A stretch of 64,000 bases of DNA, taken from positions 43,204,329 to 43,268,328 of the forward strand of contig CM032663.1 in NCBI GenBank assembly GCA_019095985.1, written 5' to 3'. Positions within the stretch are counted from its first letter, which is position 1; each line of letters begins with the position of its first letter. Below, piece after piece: positions 57,501 to 64,000 of the stretch. The notes under the pieces are model-generated. The model was not told the origin of the DNA. It did not search any database and was given only the letters and a program-made list of their open reading frames with translations. This stretch comes from Streblospio benedicti (taxonomy: Eukaryota; Annelida; Polychaeta; Spionida; Spionidae). The position numbers and the translations under genes are program-made.

Positions 57501-60500
57501 AATGGATGAATTGGAAAAAAAGTCATGCATATATGGGCAAAACTGTGCAATATCTTGTCCATAAGTTTACATTGTAATGACCAAGAAACAAAATGACTTT
57601 AACCCATAGTCTACTAGTGATTTCATTGGTTTGACAGAAAAATAAAGATCCACGAAGAAAGCTGGTTTTACTTCTTTACGTCTCAAATATACCCTTTTCC
57701 AGCACCTCCATAGATAGTTATTTCTTTACATAAATTTTCGTGTGTATTCAGAATTACATCAACTTTCATATTCTTACCATCCAATGGAATTATAATAGAT
57801 TCATTTCTTCTTCTTCTGCTTCTTTTAAGTAATCCTAACACTCAATAACGAGTATGATTAGGATGAGGTTGCGTTGCACGACGAGTGCAAGGTACAGTTA
57901 TTGATGAGATTTTAGTCTACTTTTAAAAGTGTTAAGTGTTGGGCTGGTGACTATGTTATCAGTAATGGAATTCCAATTTGCCTAGAATATGTTTCTAATC
58001 TTACCCATGACAATCCATTATTTTTAAAAATAATCAACAAATTACTGGCTTCTCAAGGTAGCCATTTGCAAAATGGACTATCTTCTTTCCTATTTGTTAA
58101 AATGAACTCAGGTGATTTAGGTCATCCGATGAGCTCGAAGTGGGTGGCTCGAAGTGAACATGGAACTAGCCGTGATGTATTCTATATACAAACCCACCTT
58201 AACAAGGCTGTACATTCTTAAGCGTTATTCCCTAATGACGTCATAATTAATCAACCCTCCTTGTTTCAATCGAAGAGTGCAGGTGTTTTCCATTCCAATG
58301 GTATAGATGTGTCAGAGGGAAAATCATTGAAATATGAGTATTTTGCATCTGAATTTAATTGCCTAAAATGGATTTCCTATGCGCAAAGAAATGTTGTTCC
58401 AAATGGTAGTAAAATAATATCTATGCCCTGGTTATTTCACACACAACTTACATCGGTATGTGTTGTTCATTCTATAATCTTTGATATGCGTGATTCACCA
58501 GTCAATACGGGCAGTCCTTCTGCATGAAAAGTTGTTTGAAAAAGAAGGCTATTTTTGCATCTAAATATCCTCTTTTATGGTGATCTGGGAGATTATGATT
58601 TAACCAAGAGCTTATGCCATCAAGGAGATGTTCACAAACAGTATTAGATTTTACATTCAAATTAAAATTTCTATTTACATGGAACCATCCACACTAAGGT
58701 CAGAAGAACGTGATGCCGATAACACAGTCAAAGTGGATGACTGTGATGTTGGCTGCTGGTAGCCCAAATTTTTCAAAGCTGCAATAACAGAAAAATCTGC
58801 TGTTACATAATTTTATTTCAATAGCATTTATCATTTTACATCAAATTAGAAAAAATAACATCCTTCTCACATCTACATAATTTCAGTTAGCGATTTCCAT
58901 ATTAAATCATCATTTTTACTTACGAAATCCAGTAGACATTATCGAGTATGAATATTCTTCACCACCACACAATTCTCTTGGTTCTCCAGGACATCGTTTG
59001 AAACAATATGACATATCCAATATTTTAGTCATATCAAAATTTTCACCACAGACACAAGTTTTACCATTTGTAACACCTGCTACATTCCAAGCCTAGGTAA
59101 AAACGCAAAGTATTTTGTGCAATATCTTAAAAGTTCAATTCAAAGTTGTGAGAAGTTTGTTATGCTTTGATAGTTAATACATTAGTTGTAACTCCTGTGA
59201 TCTTCTTTTAATTCATGTGCAAGTTTACATGTAATTTAGGTTAGTATCTCTTTATTTCAAATAGAAATTACTTTGGTACGGCAGTGTAAAGCACAAAAGC
59301 TTCTGGTCATTTCTCTTCTTTCAATAATATCAAACCGCAAATGGACATCTTTGTCATGGAAACAGCCCAAATGCTGAGGTTTATCTGGCAAAGAAGAAAT
59401 ATGTAGTCAGACAAAATTTGTAATTATAGTAACAGTTAAGTCAAGCATAGTTACATTAGTTAAATCTTAATCTGGTCATAAGAATACAATGTTGCTACTA
59501 TAAAAACAAATTTATATAGTTCTTTGTGATATTCAACAACAGGAGACTACTTTCAATTACTTACAAGGAGTAAAAATTTCTCCTGCAGGGTACTCAACAT
59601 CTAAATATTTATTACAGTTTCGACTTTTGTCAAATTCTGCAGTACATTCACATCTGTAGCTATCCAACTCACTGAAAAAAAATTGAAATTTCTTGTACTT
59701 AACCTCAAAATAAGATGAAGTCATTAAATTGTATTGATACTATAAGAAACTCTATTGTGTATGGTTGGTGGTGAGGAAGGGAGGGGGGGGAGGAGCATTT
59801 AATCTGTTCCCGATCTCATCCGTTTCAACCTGAGCGATAGCAGGAAGGGGGTGATGGAGACGCATTTAGCCTGTTTTGGACCCGTTTAGATGGGAATGGG
59901 GTAGAGACGATTGGGAAGAGAAGGTGGTGGTGACGGAAGGAAGGGTAGGGGAGGGTGGAACATTTAATTTGTTCCGCACATGTTTACTAGGGGTCGCAGT
60001 AGCTGGGGGAAGGGATATTAGAGGGATCAATCATTGCCATATACATGTAGGGTGTATATGGCTGTGTTATATGACGATGGGAGGAAGGTGATGGAGGTGT
60101 ATTTAATCTGTCCCAGTCCTGTATACTGACAGGAGCTGGTGTGAGGCATGGGGGACAGAGGGAAGAATGGGGCCAGCGAAGCATTTAATGTGTTAGGGAT
60201 CTCATCTGTTTTAACCCAAGCAGCACCGGGTAGACAACTAGTATTGTATAAATAATAATCATGGTTTACTTTTGCTTCAAAAGCTTATCATTCCTATTCA
60301 GTATAATGACTTTTGAAATGCAATCAATTATTAGTGGATATATTAATTAAATTCATAACACAAATAGTCTAACTTAAGCCGCCCATCAACATATTGCTGC
60401 TAAAAATAGCACAGCCTTTATCTGCTGCAGTTAGTTGCAGACTGCACAATGTTCATTGACTTACTTAATGCATGTGCCGTCATTCAGACAAGGGTTGCTA

Positions 60501-61972
60501 CTGCATGGTTCAAGCTCATCTTCACATAAAGGGCCAGTGTATGGCCAATAGCAAACACACTTGTCATTATGTATTTTGCCATGGTTATAGCATCCTTTTG
60601 GAGCACCCGAACCTGAATATACTAACGTTTCACCTAGAACACAAGACAGATAGACATTATTTTAAGGGTACAAGAAAGGTTATTTTAGACGTTTTACTAA
60701 AATTTGATTTTCTCACTTATTATTGGTACGATTTTTATGAATTACACCTTGTGTAGGTGATAATAATAATGTAATGACATACCATGACATTACATGATAA
60801 TGATATACAGGATTATGAAAACTTTTGTAATGAATTAATTAGCGCAAATATTACTACTTTGTCTTGCGTACCGTATAAATGAGAGAAAACAATCGCTATC
60901 ATCAAAAACATGGATAAAGAGAAATTTGGTACTAAACATTCATTAACTGCACGATTTAGTTTTAAGATACAACTCATTTAAACACTGAACTGTACCCAAA
61001 AGCTTGTCACTATTTAATCCCACGGGATGGTGTCCACAAAATGTCATAATAGGAAAAATATTGATGAAAGAATCATTTCAAAACAGGATGTTCTTTAGGG
61101 TGTACAGTATAATTAACATTAAAAAGCTGAAAATTTATATGATTATTTTCCCCTCATAACCTTTCGTGTACCCTTAACACTTATCATGGCTAAACCCAAA
61201 ATGTTACCTTTGCAAATATTTTCAACATAGTTTTTCCTGTGATGTCAGCTTAAAAATGACTGTCTGACAGAGTAAGTCGAAATATTTGCAAAGGTACATG
61301 TAAACTTATGGGTTTATTTTTGAGCTTCAAGTAGTGAGGTAGTTTGCATGAATACAATATGGACAAAAGCTAAAACATTGCAGCAAAACTGTCACAGCAT
61401 TTACTTTCTACAGTGTGACGATTTCATTACTCTATATGATTAGTATTATCATTCACACTGCCTTGAACTCAATTGACTCAGTCTGTAAGTCCTTCCCTGC
61501 ATCCGTCTTGTTACTCCTCTACAGGTCACACTATTAGAGCTTTAGTGCTAAAATTTAGTATGTAAAGTGTAGACACTAAAACAGCACTTGCCACTTCAAT
61601 CATTCAGACCAGAATGGTCTATTGTGGCTATCATTTGGTCTTTGACTTGTTACTCCCCTACATAACAGCACAACAATGGTCTATATCTAGGTACATTAAT
61701 GTATAGCTCTTATTTGGTACAATCACATATTGTCTGGTTTGTCATCTGTGGTGCTTTTTTATGATGTTTTATATGTAAATAAAGATGCTAAATATTTATA
61801 TAGACTGTAAGTATTAACGATAAATAAAATGTCTATATAGACTACTTACAGTTTCTTCCTAAGTTACCATCTTCGCAATAACATGAGTAGTCATTCAGTT
61901 CAGTAGAAGCTTTATCTAAACACAGTTCTTCATACAAACACTGTTTGAACTCAGGACCGCAACTGCGAATGT
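26298..61972 (-). CDS. Secreted mosaic lectin (EGF-WSC-fucolectin-LamG-like modules, C-terminal somatomedin B); 5' end outside window
   Basis: 49 exons join in one phase chain of about 2,028 codons ending in TAA at 26298-26300. Order: module 1 (53697-61972), module 2 (43684-53390), module 3 (30806-43485), tail (26298-30518). Each module has three EGF-like domains, a WSC domain, a fucolectin (FTP, discoidin-fold) domain, a short Cys-rich peptide and a domain that reads like laminin-G/concanavalin. WSC and FTP are carbohydrate-binding folds and EGF/LamG are extracellular scaffolds, so the protein probably binds glycans outside the cell. There is no transmembrane segment in the true frame, so it should be secreted. 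The first visible exon starts in phase with an upstream exon that I do not see, so the signal peptide and possibly more modules lie to the right. I know no named orthologue. The gene model is strong; the function is inferred. Confidence 0.93.
29303..29522. repeat. Inverted repeat with 34-base arms
   Basis: Arms 29303-29336 and 29489-29522 match with about three mismatches (core GATCCCTCCAGAGTTCAC / GTGAACTCTGGAGGGATC). Intronic. Possibly the remains of a MITE. Confidence 0.6.
29770..29891. repeat. Near-perfect long hairpin, 49-base arms, 24-base loop
   Basis: Arms 29770-29818 and 29843-29891 pair almost completely (CATACTGAAATTATA..GATACCTATAGGAACCAGTC..). A direct repeat TATGTCCTGGCTT lies at 29719-29731 and 29888-29900. 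It is in the intron between lectin-gene exons 28536-28606 and 29982-30042. It could be a precursor-RNA-like hairpin or a fold-back transposon. Confidence 0.8.
30806..43485 (-). CDS. Lectin gene module 3 (exons 31-44)
   Basis: Exons: 43360-43485, 43077-43239, 42783-42874 (EGF: IRHCAADLKQCLFNGTC; CYNWGVLKPAENKCDC; PFYECSCTDGF-type end); 41178-41299 and 40780-40939 (WSC: DYNMTHVKCAEHC; GWHYAGIQNGYDCYCGDSYG, EICGG); 40278-40359, 39990-40108, 39497-39727 (FTP, more diverged: SLAVDGAW, KPWLRIRLDSP, LTEVLVFGG; the CTHT motif is lost); 38955-39017 (DQCEPAFECSQGHEWC); 38674-38745, 38435-38582, 37844-38096, 31180-31273, 30806-30922 (LamG-like: GNLFCINPYFDVPGTCIYM, RYVELTVTVNTEIGRIQ, HIVIGHG, FNGRFHHIILW). 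About 614 residues. The 6.6-kb intron 31274-37843 carries the Harbinger element. Confidence 0.92.
31971..33010 (+). pseudogene. Harbinger (HARBI1-like) DDE transposase, broken
   Basis: Starts MMAEQPNPEVADEPDHDLSE. Then come an N-terminal LTPELFYEIL helix region (about 32280), GALDGKHIAIKKP with the first catalytic Asp (about 32605), FILGDGAFTLKNYMMKPYSR with the second Asp (about 32875) and RVVENAFSILADWFR with the Glu (about 32960). In-frame stops (for example at 32163) and at least two frame changes separate these parts, so it is inactive. The downstream sequence to about 33500 contains a G-rich insertion near 33200-33310. Confidence 0.85.
33813..34835 (-). mobile_element. Miniature LTR element (TRIM-like) with tRNA-like LTRs
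   Basis: Two direct repeats of about 332 bp (33813-34144 and 34504-34835) flank about 359 bp without coding capacity. Read on the minus strand, each repeat begins TGTAAC and ends TTTCA, as LTRs do. After the 5' LTR comes a TGGTGGAGAATGATGG stretch that could be a primer-binding site, and before the 3' LTR a GGGAGTTGGGGGGGAA polypurine-like tract. The LTRs differ at about six sites, so the insertion looks young compared with its Harbinger host. A 4-bp ATTT may be the target duplication if the last base of the right LTR is shared. It looks structurally whole but cannot encode proteins, so it would depend on another element. Two tandem SINEs are the alternative. Confidence 0.7.
33863..33956 (-). 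other. tRNA-like sequence with Pol III boxes inside LTR copy 1
   Basis: On the minus strand, GGGGAAT at the 5' side pairs with ATTCTCC at the 3' side as a 7-bp acceptor-like stem. Box A TGGTGTAGTGG and box B GAGTTCGATTCC are spaced as in a tRNA with a long variable arm; the total is about 94 nt. The identical arrangement occurs in copy 2 at 34554-34647. The T stem is imperfect, so this is tRNA-derived rather than a functional tRNA gene. Confidence 0.7.
35589..36488 (-). pseudogene. Harbinger second protein (Myb/MADF-like DNA-binding), broken
   Basis: Starts MGPKGGKGAAENTQRQTGRD. HKEEFIDRLKDNPSI is followed by a stop, and the domain continues in another frame as HKDSQNKEKLWEDKAAGMCV, VAALKTFYKSN and THKWVWEKVSFLKDRI. 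A Pro/Ala/Gly-Arg linker follows, then a tail GYIKPATQIKLKTMLRNG. A MADF-type domain with a C-terminal interaction region is the usual partner that brings Harbinger transposase to its ends. At least one stop and two frame changes are present. Confidence 0.75.
37136..37843. other. Intronic stretch without recognised features
   Basis: Between the Harbinger element and the lectin exon 37844-38096. It has a GC-richer patch near 37300-37600 but no frame or repeat I can identify. Confidence 0.3.
41538..42519. mobile_element. MITE with TACCGT termini and 'AAAGGC(T/C)CCTG' inner ends
   Basis: 982 bp with TIRs of about 27 bp: TACCGT(C/A)TATTCAC(A/G)TATA on the outside, then AAGGCTCCTGGGC-like ends. 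No coding frame. It sits in the lectin-gene intron between the EGF and WSC exons of module 3. It shares the TACCGTAT start with the elements at 8963 and 50111. Confidence 0.75.
43684..53390 (-). CDS. Lectin gene module 2 (exons 17-30)
   Basis: Exons: 53265-53390, 52563-52722, 52158-52252 (EGF: IRHCHSDFNQCLNGGTC; CYNWGVVRGGQCYC; CSRTPCANGGIC); 51377-51495 and 50902-51061 (WSC: GRGCYERSADAALQ; GWNYAGAVRGEYCFCGDSYE, QICGG); 50700-50781, 49500-49627, 48742-48978 (FTP: NLALGRPTFDSSS, DRAVDGNK, TCTHTKKGINPWWMVKL, LSLCEVEVYGG); 47647-47709 (HPCKNKVACDTNEKWC); 47447-47518, 46685-46838, 44961-45216, 44481-44574, 43684-43797 (LamG-like: GNLLCINPQVNLPGTCVYI, RYVHLFVSVNTTSGTIQIK, GSIVIGYG, LDGRFHEIVLWDYGMDLSID). 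About 620 residues. This module keeps the clearest fucolectin signature (CTHT..NPWW). Confidence 0.93.
44665..44827. repeat. Fold-back repeat with (CT)n/(AG)n arms
   Basis: Arms of about 50 bases: a (CT)n run, CATGTCTTTTTAGCAAGC and ATATTTCTACCAA on the left, the reverse complement on the right, with a loop of about 53 bases. GATTTGATTAAT occurs outside both arms. Intronic, with no coding capacity. Confidence 0.7.
45217..46684. other. Lectin intron with degenerate repeats only
   Basis: No coding frame. A short stretch GGTATGAAAATCAT is repeated near 46155 and 46220. Nothing else recognisable. Confidence 0.3.
47040..47301. mobile_element. PIF/Harbinger-like MITE, complete, TAA target duplication
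   Basis: 262 bp. TIRs GGGAACGATCATAAATAA and beyond, about 26 bp with one mismatch, flanked by TAA at 47037-47039 and 47302-47304. The poly-G interior resembles the truncated copy at 22831. Its short, clean ends suggest a recent insertion. Confidence 0.9.
48141..48514. repeat. Fold-back element: arms of about 115 bases plus a 25-base hairpin
   Basis: Arms 48141-48258 and 48311-48425 match over their length (core TCATTGCCATTTTGACCATG and its complement). Just outside, 48442-48466 and 48490-48514 form a second hairpin (AAATTGAGCATGCTGA). Intronic. Likely a fold-back or MITE-type transposon. Confidence 0.8.
49171..49365. mobile_element. Small hAT-like MITE, 5-bp target duplication
   Basis: 195 bp beginning CAGGGCTTAACAC and ending GCGTTCAGCCCTG, flanked by TCATG on both sides (49166-49170, 49366-49370). 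The interior repeats ATGTGCCCTG and relatives. Termini resemble those of 13667-14767. Confidence 0.85.
50111..50431. mobile_element. MITE related to 8963-9275
   Basis: TGTATTCATTCTAATAAGTG at the left and CTTATAAGAACGAATACTGT at the right are inverted copies. Shared interior blocks include GTCTTACAATATGGC and CGTGCCTGGCG. Diverged, non-coding, intronic. Confidence 0.65.
53697..61972 (-). CDS. Lectin gene module 1 (exons 1-16 of those visible)
   Basis: Exons: 61850-61972, 60465-60633, 59565-59671 (EGF x3: IRSCGPEFKQC; GCYNHGKIHNDKCVC; DGTCINELDSYRCEC); 59272-59384 and 58924-59092 (WSC: LGCFHDKDV, then AWNVAGVTNGKTCVCGENF and ELCGG); 58679-58778, 57384-57490, 57023-57142, 56747-56872 (FTP: TSQSSTLTVLSASRSS, PTPWWIVTL, REVSVYGG); 56433-56495 (Cys peptide DTCNPPYQCDIRKAWC); 56081-56160, 55618-55757, 55035-55163, 54582-54708, 54144-54237, 53697-53810 (LamG-like: GPIICINPRPDLTGTCVYI, RYVNLFVSIDT, GSLLFGYG, LDGRFHHVMIWD). 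About 627 residues. Its third FTP part and its LamG-like front half each carry an intron that the other modules lack. Confidence 0.92.
55033..55034 (-). other. GC 5' splice site (module 1 LamG-like intron)
   Basis: Exon ..GCAGTCAG then GCAAGT. The next exon starts with A, giving AGA (Arg) and the frame RTIAVRMFLG. Modules 2 and 3 have no intron here, and their uninterrupted exons (PRTIAVRLV, DRTIGVQLY) confirm the joined protein sequence. Confidence 0.8.
57803..57976 (-). mobile_element. LINE 3' terminus with (GAA)n tail
   Basis: Minus-strand frame WNSITDNIVTSPTLNTFKSR, then LKSHQ and a stop at 57899-57901, followed by about 75 bases and an (AAG)n-like tail. This is the common C-terminal ending of CR1/L2-type LINE proteins. 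Only the last tens of codons remain, in a lectin-gene intron. Confidence 0.7.
57977..58678. other. Intronic stretch without recognised features
   Basis: Between a LINE tail and lectin exon 58679-58778. No frame, RNA or repeat structure that I can support. Confidence 0.3.
59760..60225. repeat. G-rich degenerate minisatellite, about five units
   Basis: A CATTTAATCTGTTCC-like start recurs near 59797, 59865, 59962, 60098 and 60183, each followed by GGGAAGG/GGTGATGGAG runs. Unit length varies from about 70 to 135 bases. It lies in the intron between two EGF exons. Confidence 0.6.
61193..61313. repeat. Inverted repeat, arms of about 30 bases
   Basis: AAACCCAAAATGTTACCTTT GCAAATATTT-type arm faces AAATATTTGCAAAGGTAC and then ATGGGTTT, with a loop of about 60 bases. 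Intronic, probably a small MITE. Confidence 0.55.
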
Positions 61973-62156
61973 CTGAAATAAGAGAGCCAATAATGCTCTT
62001 ACAAAGTCAAGAAACTTCCAATTTTTGTATCTCAAACCACTGTCAAAATTAACTACATGTTCACACATACAACCTCTTCTTCTTTCTAATTCTGATGGAA
62101 AAAAGGTGGAAGTTTGAAGCACATTGTCACATGGCACACAACCACATAAATTTACA

Positions 62157-63770
62157 TAATAATAATAATAAAAATATAGAGGTATTTATAGTGCCAATAT
62201 CCATACGCTCATTGACACTTTACAACAAAAGATACACAATAATTACCGTAAAATTGAAACAGTAACATTAAGAATACAAATATCGAGAAAAACTTTAAAA
62301 TTACACAGTGCATTAAGCTGCATTATTAAAAGAAATTTTAAACAAATGAGTTTTTAAAAGCCTCTTAAAAGTATCTAAATCAGTGCAATCTCTAAGAGCT
62401 AATGGTAAACAATTCCATAAACGTGGAGCAACATTAACAAACTTTCTATCGCCACAGGTGATGGTGTTAGCCCTAGGTGTTATTAAAAGAAGACCCTCAT
62501 TTGACCTTAAAGAGTAACGGTCATTTGATTTCACAGAAATCAAATCACATATATATTCTGCTGCCAAGTTATGTAAGGCCTTAAAAACAAACAATAATAC
62601 TTTATAATTAATCCTCTGTAGTACTGGCAGCCAATGTAATTGAATCAGGGTTTCTGTTATGTGTGATCGTTTTGATATGCGCTTGATCATACGCGCAGCG
62701 GCATTTTGTAGTATCTGCACTTTGTTTATCAAGTTCAAGGGTAGTCCCAGCAGTAAACCATCATTTATGTCAATTCTTGAGGTGATAAAAGCATGAACCA
62801 GTTTTTTCAGTAGATTTTTCATCTAAATACGGCCTAATCTGCCCTAACTGTCTTAGTTGAAACCAACCAGTTTTACAGATGTAATTTACATGTGTTTTTG
62901 AATTTAGTATATCATCAAAAATAAAACCTATATTCTTCACAGCTTTCACAGTATGAACTAAAGCATCACCAATATTAACAGATGGAATATTCAGCTTACT
63001 ATGATTTAACCTCTTGCAATTATCAAGACCTCAGTTTTATCTTCATTCAACCACAAGTACTTTGAATTCATCCATTCTTTAACAAGAGTAACAACATGCT
63101 CAACACGACTAACAGTATTGTCAGATTCACAAGTATTAAATGAAATATAGATTTGAGTATCATCTGCATAAAAATGGTACTGAATTCCTAAACTAGTCAA
63201 CAATTTCCCTAAAGGGTTCATATAAATAAAAAACAGAATGGGACCTAACACTGATCCCTGAGGTACTCCATAAAGAAGTTCCCAAGGATCAGATTTTTCT
63301 CCATTAATCAACACAGCCTGTTTACGACCAGTTACATAGCTTTTGAACCATTTAAGCACTGTGCCACGTATACCAATGTCATGTTCAAGAGTTGCAAATA
63401 AGGTATTATGACTAATAGTGTCAAACGCTGCAGATAAGTCCAACATTAGTAAAAGGACGCACTTTCCTGAATCAAGTGACGTAAGTACATCACTCTGTAT
63501 TTTGAGCAAGGCTGTCTCAGTGCTGTGGAATTGTTTGTAGGAGGATTGATAGAGTTCATGAAGTTTATTTAACACCATATGATCCACAAGCCTACTTGCT
63601 CCAGCTCTCTCGATTACTTTTGATAAAAATGATAAGTTTGACACAGGACGAAAGTTTTTTTTAGAATTTCAGCATCTAAGCCAAGCTTTTTCAACAGAGG
63701 GATACATAATAGCATTAGAAATATTATTACTCTGAAATTTTGTTTGACACCTTCTCTGTGAAACTACAAA
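62157..63770 (-). mobile_element. L2/CR1-like LINE, 5'-truncated, polymerase domain largely readable
   Basis: From 63770 leftward: KNFRPVSNLSFLSKVIERAG, MLDLSAAFDTISH (motif A), YGVPQGSVLGPILFFIYM, FYADDTQIYI (catalytic YADD) and WLNEDKTEVLI, to a stop at 63006. At 62822-62313 a second frame has HAFITSRIDINDGLLLGLP, LIQLHWLPVLQRI and APRLWNCLPLALRD. At least two frame changes separate the parts, so it is inactive. The 3' end carries a (TTA)n-type tail at 62157-62172. The element lies in an intron upstream of the first visible lectin exon and is on the same strand as the gene. Confidence 0.88.
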
Positions 63771-64000
63771 ACTTGATTTTGAAAAGTGCAGAATGCAATA
63801 ATTCAATAATGACGTCATCGCGAAAGGCGATAGGGTGGGGGGGCGGAGAAAGATGACGAATGATAAGAGGGGGTGGAGGTTGCGGGTTCGTGAGAAAAAT
63901 GACGTCATTGCGGACTGAGGGTTGGGGGTTGGCTGCAGACGTAAAAAAGTGCTCTTTTTAATAATTTTCCGATGGAATTGTATTAAATGCAAAATATCAA
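63771..64000. other. Right edge, no recognised feature
   Basis: G-rich patch around 63826-63900. No coding frame or repeat that I can identify, and no lectin-gene exon. Confidence 0.3.

Noticed and set aside
58261-58527. Plus-strand 88-codon frame
   Set aside because: No recognisable domain, wrong strand for the host gene, composition like the surrounding intron.
63669-63992. 107-codon minus-strand frame as a lectin-gene N-terminal exon
   Set aside because: It merges a piece of the LINE with unrelated sequence; no EGF or LamG pattern and no fitting splice phase.

Overview
The window is eukaryotic nuclear DNA. It is AT-rich and intron-dense, with short exons split by introns of a few hundred bases, and it holds many small DNA transposons, LINE tails and tRNA-derived repeats. 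The gene repertoire (an animal-type DDX23 with an RS domain, and a secreted lectin built from EGF, WSC and fucolectin modules) points to a marine invertebrate. A hemichordate or other invertebrate deuterostome, or a lophotrochozoan, would fit; the species cannot be fixed from the sequence.

Two host genes account for the coding DNA, both on the minus strand. (1) 639-16820 is DDX23, the U5 snRNP DEAD-box helicase PRP28. I could trace 16 coding exons from start to stop, about 771 residues, with every intron phase matching. One base appears to be missing in the last exon, and one intron has a GC donor. (2) 26298-61972 is the 3' part (49 exons, about 2,028 codons in one unbroken phase chain) of a large gene I cannot name. 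It encodes a secreted mosaic protein. Three copies of a roughly 620-residue module (three EGF-like domains, WSC, fucolectin/FTP, a short Cys peptide and a laminin-G-like domain) are followed by EGF domains and a C-terminal somatomedin-B domain. The N-terminus lies beyond the right edge.

Everything else is intronic or intergenic and dominated by mobile DNA. The DDX23 introns hold 150-bp tandem repeats inside a fold-back element, MITEs and relics of an uncharacterised multicopy protein family. The intergenic stretch 16821-26297 holds a nest (a hAT-like element containing a SINE that contains a Harbinger MITE), two LINE 3' ends and a partial MITE. One lectin-gene intron carries a decayed autonomous PIF/Harbinger transposon of about 5.6 kb. 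Inside it sits a young-looking miniature LTR element whose LTRs carry a tRNA-like sequence with Pol III boxes; this is the most unusual mobile element here. Other lectin-gene introns carry several long inverted repeats and further MITEs, and an L2-like LINE fills the right edge.

The domain assignments rest on motif recognition and on an exon-phase chain that closes. They were not checked by database search.
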